This document shows positions 45,794-56,569 of a stretch of DNA of 64,000 nucleotides, in pieces; positions within the stretch are counted from its first letter, which is position 1; each line of letters starts with the position of its first letter. The notes below the pieces were generated by a model. It made no database searches. It was not told the DNA's origin and saw nothing but the letters and a program-made list of their open reading frames with translations. The DNA is from Oscarella lobularis (Eukaryota > Porifera > Homoscleromorpha > Homosclerophorida > Oscarellidae). The position numbers and the translations under genes are program-made. The stretch is from assembly GCF_947507565.1 (NCBI RefSeq), contig NC_089194.1:434001-498000 (forward strand), given 5' to 3'.

Positions 45794-48700
45794 ATGCTCA
45801 CCTCTTCGAAAAGCCATCGTCTGACGGCGACTTCGTACAGAAATCGCCAATATCGAATAGATGGGATTTCACCGTTTGAGGGCTCTCTTTTTCTTGTCTT
45901 TGCTGTTGCTGTCTTTTTCGTGGGATCCACTGAAGCAGTCGAAAGCTCTTGTGAAGGTAACAATTGTCTGTTTTTATCTTATCAATATTTATTTAAAATC
46001 ATTTTTGTGTTCTTCTTACGCAACAAGCGCATCGTGCTGCTTGTTAGACGTCTTCAACTCTTTTACGTTTTTAATTTAGTTTCAATAGCCATGCCATCTT
46101 CATGACTTTCACCGTGCTTCGATTTTTTTTCTTGCATTTGAAATTATGTGACGATTTTCGTTCGCTTTCGTACATCGTACATGTAGTCTCTAAGGTACTT
46201 TTGCCGGCGCCTTTGTTAGTTTGCGGCGTAGTATAAGCGATCGTGCATGCAAGTTAATTAATCGAATGATGATCAAAACGCGTCAGTAAATTGAAGTACG
46301 GTATAGGAACGAAAATAGTTGTTACAGTTAAAAAAGTGTAGAAAATATATTGCGAAGGGAAAGGGGGCTAAAATTTGTAATAGGATCAGAGAAAGCCATA
46401 TATACATAAATAACGTTCAGTTGTTCTTATTAGAATGTGACCCTGGCTGGATATGTTACCTTTCTTCGTGTCTCAAAGTTTCGCTTCTGCCTTCGACTTG
46501 GCGTCAAGCAGCTAAAACGTGCTCTGAACAAGGATCTCATCTATTTTCAATCCAGGAGAATTATAACTGTCTATGGGAATTTCTGTATTTAGAGTGTGGA
46601 AAGGAGCAATTCTTTATTGGATTATTAAGCACGCCTGCTGGAAGAAGCGACTACAGCTATCGGTGGTCGGACGGATCGCCGTTCGCGTATTCAGACTGGG
46701 AACACTTGGACGCCCACTGTCCCACGGAACTGTGTAAAACAATTACTCCTTACGCATCCGTTATCAGTTGGACCTCCGTCGACTGCTCATCTTCATACAG
46801 ATTTATCTGCGAGAAACCAAAAAGTAAAACACGTTATCGCGCGCTTTTAATATAAAAACAGCTTGTGTTTTTTCTTAGAGCCTTTGCAGGCTGCCCTGCG
46901 ACTTGTCGACGGCGTTGCCCCCAATCGCGGTTACCTTGAGAGTTTTTTAAACGTTACGTGGAGACGCGTATGCATTGCGGATGGCAGTTTCGAAATCAGT
47001 CGAATAGCGGAAAGAGTCTGTCAACGTTTGGGTTATCCTAACTCTCTCTCTGTCCGTGCTTTGAATCGCTCCGGAGCAGGAAAAAAAGAGAAATTTTCCT
47101 ATTATGTTGACCGTACGTGGGACGGCGTTACCTCTTTTTCACAAAAGACAGCGACTTGCCATTCTGAGTTGTTTGTTTCATGCCAATCCGGTAGAACCCA
47201 TTTTGTCGAGGCACGGCTATTGCCGACCAAAGTACCCAACGAGGGGCCTTTGCAATTTGGAAGTGAAGGAGTTTGGCAGACAACTTGCCCACACCATTTC
47301 GAGGGGTTTCCTAATCAATGCGCTAATGCCTCTTGTAGGTATTTGGGATACGACCGAGGTACGTCTGAGAAAAAAATGAGAAAAAGACCTGCTGCTCTTG
47401 GGGCTTTTTGCAGCACAAATTCATTTGACCAATGCTTTTTCCATTTTCATTTTTATTGTTTCCATTTTCTGTCGGTTACTTGTTTTTATTCAGAGGGGCA
47501 AGTGCGACTGGTCGATACCTACGATGGGTTAGAAGAAACAGAGGGAAGCGTTGAAGTTTATTTCACGGGAAGGTGGATTGTCGTTTGCGACGAAGAATGG
47601 GATATAAGAGAAGTTTCAGTTGTCTGTCGTCAGTTGGGCTTTAAGAATGCAATCACGGCACACCCACAGCGCTCAAAATTAACGTTAAGCAGCAAAAGTC
47701 ATTTAGCGCTTAAAGTCCTTTGTAATGGAAGTGAAACGACAGTTAGAGAATGCAGCTGCATGAGGATTCCAAGTCAATCGTGCACTTTAGCAAAAGCCGT
47801 CTGCAAGAAGAAAGAATGTGAATTAGAATATGCTTGTTTTGCTACGATTACTTTTTGTTCTAGATTGTCCCCTAGGATGGTCGCTCTACGCAGACTATTG
47901 CTACACCGTTTCTCGGTCTCATTCGACTATGCGTAAGACGAGTTTGGAGGAAGGACGATGCGGAATGTTCAATAGTGCTAGCATTAACAGTCCTCGCGAA
48001 CAGGCCTTTGCGCTGCGTCTTCTTTCTAAATTGATGGAAGACGATGTTTGGATAAGCATTAGACGGGAGGATAATGACGCGTTCAAGTGGATCAATGGAG
48101 AGCCTTTGAGGTGTTAGAGATGCAGCTAGTATTATTCTTTTTCTAATTGCATGCGGATTTGTTTACTGGGCTGCTGGAGAACCAAAGACTTCTCACAAGT
48201 GCGTGGCGATTGACTCCCGCAGTGGATACTGGAAGACGGCCGATTGCTATGAAAGGAAAAAAATGTTATGCAAAGTTCCTCTTCGTAAGACAGCGCTCTA
48301 TTTTTTAATTAAATAGTTTTCTTATTATTTTCTGCTTTTCTTTTCATATAGGAGATATGGCAAATCAGCGGCGTCAGGAAACAGCTCCGTCAGTGCATGG
48401 CAAGTGTAGAACAGATGAAATCTACTTTGAGAACGCTTGCTATTATTTCTCGGAAAACGATGATGAGCCTGTTTCACAAGAGCGCGCACATAATGAAAAG
48501 TGCCGAAGTCGGAATGCTAAACTAGCTTCAATACACACCATATACGAACACTTTTTCATTGCAACAGAAACGTCAACGGTTGAAGGAACTCGCTATTGGA
48601 CTGGCCTCATTTACAACGATACGTCTATGCATGGAGCTTTCACGTGGCTTGATGGTTCTCCCGTCACTTTCACCAAATGGGGCATGTATGAGCCACAATA

Positions 48701-51700
48701 CGTGAAAAGTAGTGGCGAGAACTGCGTTCTGTTTGGACCAGGTGGGCGTGAATTTGTTTTGTCTGTTTCAAGCTGCATTGCCAATGCTTCATACGTCTGT
48801 AAAAGTAATGGAAGAGGAACATGAGGCGCATGCAATGTTAGTTTAGTCGTTATTTTCTAGGATTACTAACGAAATCAAAGGAAAGTAAATCGACTCCACC
48901 TCACACTTGTAAGTTCTTGACAAATTCAGCATGCTGGATCTGATTTCTTTTCGTCTAGATTCCTCCTACACGTGTCCGAATGGCTGGACGAAACTTGGAA
49001 GTCGCTCCTGCTTTAAAAGACTCAGCGCCAAAAAGTCGTGGCATGATTCTTTGACTGACTGCAAAAACTTGGAGATAGACTTTTTTGATGGAAATGATTC
49101 TGTTCAGGGCTCTCTTGCCAAAATTACTTCCTTTCAAGAACAGATCGATCTCAGTTTGAGCCTTCTCAACGAAGAAGAGACTTGGATTGGGTTAAATGAT
49201 ATTTCTAGTGAAGGATTTTACGTTTGGACTGACGCTACCCCTCTGATCTATGTCAACTGGGATTTGTCTGAATCCAGAAAAAAGTCTTCCTTACGAAACG
49301 ATCACGATTGCGTGGCTGCGACAAGAAGTTCTTGGAAAACTATGCTCTGCACTGACAAGAAGGCTAGCGTCTGCTTCATTCGGGCAATTCTGAGTATGAC
49401 AAAATCAGGCGACTATACAACCTTCACTTTTCTACTCCGCGTGTGTTCTTAGATTATGACGAATGCTATAACAAAACTGATATTTGCTCCATCAACGCAA
49501 CATGCGTAAATACACTGTCTTCGTACAACTGCACTTGCAAACCAGGCTTTTCTGGAAGAAATGAAACTGCGTGCCAAGGTAATTCGTGTCTTTTCTTATC
49601 TTGCTGAAAGAAAAAAAGGGTTTTTTGCGTGGATTTAGATGTAGACGAATGTGCTCCTAGTTGTAACGAAGAGGGTCAGCAATGTTTTAATACAGTGGGA
49701 TCGTATAATTGCAGTTGCAAAAAAGGCTGGACCCTAATTGACAGTCACTGCGTTGATTTGAACGATTGCAATAATTGTCAGTCAAACGCGAAGTGCATGA
49801 ATATGGACGGTATGATCTGCGAGGATATGAACGAGTGCGAGATGAATAACCTGTGCCATTTGCAAGCAAATTGCACCAATCAGGACTGCACGTGTCTATC
49901 AGGCAGGAGTCGACACGGATTCTCTTGCAACGACACTGACGAATGTATTTTACAAGGAACGTGTCACCGTTGGGCAAATTGTAGAAACACAAATGGTTCG
50001 TTTAAGTGCCAATGCAGAAGCCGCTTTGCGGGCAATGGATTCGATTGCAAGGATGAAAGCGCTGAAAAAGGCGCTAATAATTCAGTCATGTCAAATTCTC
50101 ACTTGAAGATCATTCTGTCAGTCATCGGCTCGATTGCTTTCGTTTCGTTTGTTATCACCGTTTGTGCTGTGTATGCCCGCCGTAATTCCTTTTGCCTAAT
50201 GCGCGCTCTCGGATATGACTCCTTCGAACCACCCGACGAATGGGAAGTGAATCCCGGCAACATGGCCTTGCTCGAGAAGCTGGGCGATGGCTTTTTTGGC
50301 GTTGTGTACAGGGCGTATCTTTATCAGAGTTCATCTGTGAGTTCGTCAAGGCAAGCTCGAAAAGAGAGGAATTCCTTCGAAAAAGAAAAGTTGGTTGTCG
50401 CTTGTAAGATGCTCAAAGGTATGTTCACCCGTGTCCTTTTCATTTCTAAATCGTATTGTGATCACGGATGCCCGTATTTGTGTAGGAGCGACTCTGCAGG
50501 AAGAGGACTTACTAGAAGAAATTAAACTAATGAAACGGATCGGGCAACACCCACACATCGTCAGCCTGCTTGGATGCATAACTATGTCCAAGCCGTTTTG
50601 TCTCGTCGTCGAATACTGCGTAAACGGCGATTTGCTTACCTATATCAGAAAGCGAAAGGTCGACACATGTATCGACAACACAGCTAGTTTCTGTCATTCT
50701 TTTCTTCAGTTCAGAGATGATGAAACGCAATCGACCGAAAGCTTCTCAAATGTTGGTAGCGAAAACGAGGCACGTGAAAATACTCTCTTTCATACAATTG
50801 TGATTATTAGTAAATAATAACCATGGTCGTTTTAGGATTATACACCCAAAAATTTGCCCGATTTCGAAATACCTGTGTGTAAAGGTGCAATCAACAATAA
50901 CGTTATAGGTACTTAAGTCCATTTGGATGATATAAGGACATGATTGCAACGTTAGATTACAGGTGAAGGTGCTGAGGAGAAGAACTGTAATATCGGGCAC
51001 GAATTGACATCTCGCGATCTCCTGTCCTTTGTTTGGCAAATTGCATCCGGAATGGTGTGATGTGGCTAGGTCAATTAAATAGAAAAACTTTTAATTTAAA
51101 TTATTAGGAATATCTGGCTGGAAAAGGCTTGGTTCATCGCGATTTGGCCTGCCGTAACGTTCTCGTTTGCGAAAATAAATTAGTCAAAGTGTCTGACTTT
51201 GGACTAACAAGATCCGTCTATCAGGACGGTGCATATTGTCAAAAGACCACAAGATGTCTTCCCCTACGATGGATGTCTATGGAAGCCTTGACGCACCGTC
51301 TCTTCTCTGAACAGAGCGACGTGTAAAATCAACTTTTACTCCGCTATAAGTGCGCGCGGTCTTCTAACAGTGTTTCAAATCTAGGTGGTCTTTTGGAGTT
51401 GTCATTTGGGAGATATATACTCTGGGTTGGTTCAGCTGTATAGGCTTTCTCTGTTTGAGACTTGTGAATTTTAGGTTCTTTTCCCTATCCTTGCGTTTCG
51501 AACGCAAAACTTCTGTCGCATTTGCAAGGTGGAAACCGGTTAACACGCCCAGAAAATTGCTCTATTGAGCTGTTAGTCTAGCATTCTGTTTATATCACAG
51601 AAACTGATAGTGCTTTTCATTCCTCAGATACAAGACGATGTCGGCGTGTTGGCAAAACGATCCGGATCAGCGCCCGGTGTTCAGCAGTCTCATGCAACTT

Positions 51701-51895
51701 CTGGGAAACATGCTCGAATTCGAAAGTCAGAAGAAGTACATCGTATTTAGTGCAGGTGCAGCCAGCTTACATTCGTCTACCGACATGGAAGCACTCAGCG
51801 AAATATGGAAGTTGGAAAGAGATGATGAAACTGTTGGTGTCAATTCGGAAACGGAAAGAATAATTTGCGGCGATGGCGGTGAGTCAGCTGAGTAG
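45794..51895 (+). CDS. Receptor tyrosine kinase with C-type lectin, SRCR and EGF ectodomain
   Basis: About 17 exons join in phase. A signal sequence (SLFLVFAVAVFFVGS) is spliced at 45,957 to C-type lectin domain 1 (46,432-46,822; WSDGSPFAYSDW). SRCR-like modules follow at 46,880-47,380 (two, divergent) and 47,492-47,820 (typical: VRLVDTYDG, WDIREVSVVCRQLGF). Three more lectin domains lie at 47,865-48,285, 48,355-48,805 and 48,960-49,385 (ETWIGLNDISSEGFYVWTDA). About five EGF-like repeats, some calcium-binding (DVDECAPSC), span 49,455-50,060. One membrane helix (IILSVIGSIAFVSFVITVCA) follows. The tyrosine kinase has LGDGFFGVVYRA, VACKMLK, HRDLACRN (51,133), DFGLTR and SDVWSFGVVIWEIYTLG, with an insert near 50,660-51,000. 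All catalytic residues are kept. It should bind glycans or particles outside and phosphorylate tyrosine inside. The start is the first ATG in frame before the signal sequence, leaving a long n-region; an unseen upstream exon is possible. Confidence 0.85.
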
Positions 51896-52339
51896 CATTT
51901 TATCGGTTCCACTTTACATCGTAGCCCATCTCCGCAATGAGAGAAGTCGTGTAAGACATGCAGCAAAAAATTGTCTAAATGTAGTGCTAGTGCTGTCTTC
52001 GTTTTGCGTTGTTTTTCTGCATTTGTTATCTTGTTTTTGTTGTTGCTGTTTTTCCGAATCTAATGTGCTTAGTTATGAAGGAAAAGCGGCGTTTTCTTTA
52101 AGCAACAGTCTCCATTAGGCGGTGTGCAAACCTGGACAATTAAGAATGTTTCCGGGCAGCGATTCTGCGCCTTTTCCATCGATGTTTGGATATGCCATGA
52201 CTTGGCATCTGTACTTTCTTGTCGTATTCGGTTGCGAAAGATCGCAGCCTAGAGAAGTTTGCAACAAAACCGATGCGTTTAGAATTGAGCCAATTTCGGC
52301 TAAGAACAACCTGCTCGGAATAAATTTTTGATAAAAACC

Positions 52340-52790
52340 GCAGAATTATGCAAATGTGATTCAGGACGCCATGCAGAGGATGTCCACGGGATCAATGTCA
52401 CTCATTGTTTCCTGCTGCAGCAACTACAATATATTTTCTAATTTGAAGGCAGACCAGAACATTTATACTATCTCCGAAAGGACTGGTTACTGGCTCCCTT
52501 TCTTAATTAAAAAGTCGAAATATTGTTTTTCTTTCCTTGGACTTAAGCGAAAATGGCATACTCGCAATTTTCTTAGTGTCAGATACCACATCACAAAATG
52601 CAAATGCAAAGTACAAGTACTACATTTAAAAAATATCTTGCCCTGTCGGCTTGCAAATTCTAGTAACCCACAATTATGGCTACTATTTTACTGTACTTTC
52701 GGAAGCTATTCATTCAATGGCTCTCAGTGTTTCAAATGTCCTTTTGGAACAACTACACTCGAACCCTCCCATCATCCTCAGTAAGCCGGA
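52340..52790 (+). pseudogene. Fragment of a receptor cysteine-rich (GCC2/GCC3-type) module
   Basis: CKCDSGRHAED at about 52,350 and, further on, FGSYSFNGSQCFKCPFGTTT at about 52,690 match the pattern of the cysteine-rich module in the kelch receptor kinase downstream (CEPGTYSADYSRSPCLPCPK). Frames between them are interrupted. It appears to be a scrap of a related receptor gene. Confidence 0.45.
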
Positions 52791-52800
52791 TTATATCACA

Positions 52801-53604
52801 ATGACGTCTCACGCTACAAACTACGACAGCTACTCCAAATACCTCCAGCAATCAGATGCCGCGATTTATCTAGACATTGCTTGCAAGCCGGTGTCAGGTG
52901 ATCACGTTCTCGACTTCGGCTGTGAAACATGCCCATTGACTTGGCACGTCGAGTTGACTCAACCGGCTTCCTCTTGGGAATCGATCCCGTCCAGGATCGA
53001 ATAGACGTTGCGCAAAGTCAAGGGTCACACGCACGCAAACGTCGAAGTCTATCTGGGGTCAATTAATTGACGAGTCCGCGAAATACGCGCCTTACGACGT
53101 CATTAACTCAAAGCAAGTCATGCACTGGATTCACCGGGAAGAACAAGAGAAAATCGTGAGAAGAATATACCGACAGCTAAAGCCGGGAGAACGGTTCGGG
53201 TTCACGACAATACGAGAATGTCGGGATACGTTCGTGACGGATCAGTGACTCATGCTAGCAGTACGAAGATTCGTACGACGACTTCCTATCTTCTATCGGT
53301 TGGACTTCACGGCCGCTGTATAATTACTAGGAAAAACTTCTCAAGAACGTGCATGGGCTTCAAAATCGTCTTTAGAGTCGAAGAGAAAAGGAAATATTTG
53401 CTTCCGAACTACGAAGCTTGGTTAGCGTGGTGGGAGGCGACGAGCCTTGGTTGCTTTAGCACTGCTCGCGTAATCGAAGACAAGGAAGGAGACTACGAGA
53501 GACTCCTAAAGAAATATGGGTGAAAAAAGGACGAGCCCATTCCTTCGAACGCTATGCACGTCGACGTTATAGCGAGAAAACCTGAACTTCTCGTCGATAC
53601 ATAA
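52801..53604 (+). pseudogene. Decayed SAM methyltransferase
   Basis: Homologue of the intact methyltransferase at 7,149-7,931. It keeps SGDHVLDFGCETCPLTWHVE (motif I, with G-T-G changed to E-T-C), then after a frameshift NSKQVMHWIHREEQ, RQLKPGERFGFTT and WLAWWEATSLGCFSTAR, and ends near RKPELLVDT. At least three frame changes and one premature stop (about 53,004) break it. The start ATGACGTCTCACGC is kept at 52,801. Confidence 0.85.
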
Positions 53605-53984
53605 TTGCTTGCCAGCTGAAGACTGCATGTCGCATGTAGAAAAATTCCTTCGTGCCTGTTGGGTAAAATAAACAATGTTTTATTACGTACGTGTGCCTCA
53701 TTCAGTGTAAAGAATCAGAGGTTGATTTCACTGTAGTACTACGCTAAAAAGAGAGAAAGGAAGCGAAGAGATGAAAGACACTGTTGATATATACAATTAA
53801 GGCCAGCTGACGTACATGTCATCCTTCCTGAATGTGTACTTCGATGCGATCGTTCTTTAAGGCAACGCTTGATTGCTTTCACCAAGGACTTAGTAAACAT
53901 ATACAGTGCCGTTAATTAACGTATATGGAATGAGTCATGCAGTGTATTTGGCCAACCTTTTCGACGCCAGTTCCCTTCGTAGGA

Positions 53985-54195
53985 CTCGATTTTCTGATAG
54001 AGCGGCGAACATTCGGAGCCATTCGAATCGAATAAATCGTTATCCCGGTCGCGCGAGTGTCGTTATCGCTAGATCTCTGAACAAATAGCAAAGCGACTGG
54101 CAGTTTTCGGCTTCAAATGAACGATCTTACATTGTGGCAACTATATGCATCCTCTGAAAGCAATCGAAAAGCTGATGAACTCGACTTTTTTCTCA
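53985..54195. repeat. R1 fragment, copy f
   Basis: GGTCGCGCGAGTGTCG, GCATCCTCTGAAAGCAATCGAAAAG and TGAACTCGACTTTTTTCTCA match R1 copy d at 39,248-39,390 in the same orientation. Confidence 0.75.
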
Positions 54196-54330
54196 TGGAG
54201 CCGACCACCACAGTTGTACGGGTGGAGCCCGTATAACGACGGAGGGAGGCTCTTTCAAACGTGATCTTAGGGCCGGAAGTGTCTGTATGTATGTCTGTCT
54301 GTCTGTTCGTCACGCTCGGCATTGTGACGT
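54196..54330. repeat. Probable transposon remnant ending in TGTCTGTCTG
   Basis: The GACCACCACAGTTGTACGGG ... CGTATAACG segment folds on itself and is followed by a short tetranucleotide run (TGTATGTATGTCTGTCTGTC). Such segments are common ends of animal transposons; the family is unknown. Confidence 0.35.
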
Positions 54331-54673
54331 CACATAAGAAAAACCCTCACTTTGTAAAGCGCATGCGTGACATAGGGCCGAAAACGGTGACCCGAAAAAG
54401 GCGATTTACGGCGCGAATAAAGCGTTTTTTCTTTCAGAAACGAAAAAATGCTTAGAAACCCTTATTTCCAATTGATCTGTGCTATTTTCCGTGTTATAAA
54501 TGCGCTGAGAAACCGAAACGACAGTTTTGATTGTCACGCTCTGACGTCACAATCAAAAGTATCCAGTCACATGTAGAGTATATGGGTGGGTATGTACGCG
54601 TGTACGGGTAACAGGAAATATGACCCGTACACATGCATAGGTCCTCCTCAAATACAGAGCACATTATCAAATA

Positions 54674-55380
54674 CAGTACAGTGCGTGCCAGCATAAATGG
54701 CCAAACGGGACTTTTAGTAGCGCGCGAGGAATTCAGAGCGTAGTTTACATTTGGCGTAGTTTTGACGTTTGATCGTCACATCAAGGATTTCCAATGAAGT
54801 CTAGCATTTCTATTTACGTCTATTTTGTAAGAAAACGGTTTTGATTTCACCGCAGACAACGTTTCTATACGTTTTGCTAAGAACACAGAAAAGTTCCTTT
54901 TTTTCCAGTTTCAAACAACATATGACGGCTTTCATAAACTCATCTGTCACTTTATACCATTTTCTAAAACTTCATTATCTTTGATTTTCAATACAGTAAT
55001 TCGGTGGAAAGAAACGGATGTCACGTGACGTAAATAGAAATGCATTTTTTTCCGTTAGGGATCAAGTTAGAAAGAAACTCACTCTATAAATGGCTTCTCA
55101 CGTGCATTGTTTAGAAATTTATTATCGGCGAATTTGAAAATGTTCTTTCCTTTACAAAATTTGCCGTTTCAGAAACTTTTTTATTAGCGCGCGCTAAACT
55201 TGCAAAAAATTTAAATCTTTGGGAGTACGTCCCACAAAAATCAAACTGACATCCCTGTTTAAAATAGGCATTAGAGTGATTTTCGTTGACACACAGTGAC
55301 ACTGTATGTCTTGCAGCGAGTGATCTACAGTGATCTTAGCGCGCGTTTTGTGGCCATTTATGCTGGCACGCACTGTACTG
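54674..55380. mobile_element. Mariner-like miniature transposon
   Basis: Perfect inverted ends of about 30 bases (CAGTACAGTGCGTGCCAGCA and onwards to AAATGGCCA) are flanked by TA on both sides (54,672-54,673 and 55,381-55,382). The CAGT tip and TA duplication fit Tc1/mariner. The 707-base inside has no transposase frame. AGCGCGCG motifs sit just inside both ends. Confidence 0.85.
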
Positions 55381-55619
55381 TACGTCAGAAAAGCGCCTAA
55401 TTAGGAAAACACAGCAATCATGCAAGTACTGTATTTACAGTATGTAGGTAGGACTGAGCTGTACTAGTACTAGTAGTAGCTAACGGCTGTAATGACAACG
55501 TGAATATGTGACAACATAAAAACTATGACGTCACACTATGTTATGCACTCGCGTACGGTAAGCGGTGGGAGGCTCTGCATGATGGCAACACGGTGAACAC
55601 CGGGCCATCATTCTCTAGT

Positions 55620-55960
55620 TTTATTACACTTAATCCGGGATATAAACGGCTCGACCCATCCCGTCCGAATCCGCTCCCATCGCGGCGATCGTTGCTCTTC
55701 TCGGCGATCGTTGCTCTTCTCGGCGATCGTTGCTCTTCTCGGCGATCAAATGCGTTTTCCCTCGGTTCCTCTTTCCATTTTACCGGCGAAAAGGGTGCAA
55801 CTCTTGGTCGAAGGAGCAATTAACGCAAGTTTCGAACCTCCCGTACATGGCCGGCCGGCCGGGCTTACAGTGCCAGACTTTTCCTCACCCAGATTCGAGA
55901 AGAGGTCCGCGCAGAACAGCTTCTCGCTACGCTATTTCTTTAGCGACGAAGTACATGACG
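55620..55960. repeat. R1 fragment, copy g, rearranged, with a 19-base triplication
   Basis: 55,629-55,860 matches R1 (TCCGGGATATAAACGGCTCG, CCGTCCGAATCCGCTCCCAT) in the forward sense and contains three tandem copies of GCGATCGTTGCTCTTCTCG (about 55,685-55,745). 55,922-55,955 (CTCGCTACGCTATTTCTTTA) is an R1 piece from further along, in the inverted sense. Downstream to 56,240 is an open frame (VTVKAQRSQAGEQ...) that I cannot assign. Confidence 0.65.
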
Positions 55961-56569
55961 ATCTCATGCGCATGATACGTGAAGTCGATCGATCGTTACC
56001 CTCTTTGTTGACGATTTGAAACTGAACCGAACAGAACGATATGTGTGACAGTGAAAGCTCAAAGGTCGCAGGCGGGGGAACAGAACGTGTCAGTTTCGGT
56101 GGTGAGTCGTCCTGTGCCAGTGGAATTGAATGATCCTATGTTCCTTCGATCCTACGATAATTTTCTAAGCCCTTACATAAATGACGGATATGAAAATCAT
56201 AATACGTGGATGATAGGCACGAGTAAGTCTAAGCTTAGCTAAGCTGCGCTATTGATTCAATGATCGACAAGACAACAATGGGAAGCGTCATGCAACACGT
56301 TATTGCCAGAAAGGATTCCGTTGTCGAAAGCTGGGTGACTTGCATTTCTTTTATTTCGAAAGATTCTGCTCTCTATATCCCGTTCTTTTCTTTATAGTTC
56401 TAACGTTGAAATGAATAACGATCGTAGATCGTAGGAGTGTATCGGGGGGAATATGCAAATTAGTCCCCTCGGCCAAAGCGGCGATTTCTCTTTCGACCCA
56501 AACAGAAAGCGGCTCTCTACAAAATACGCTCATTCCCTTAAGCCCAAATCATTCCCTTTTTAGTTTGTG

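Noticed and set aside
51320-51385. Premature stop in the receptor tyrosine kinase after SDV
   Set aside because: The TAA lies in an intron: donor GT|GTAAAA, acceptor CTAG|GTGG, giving SDVWSFGVV.
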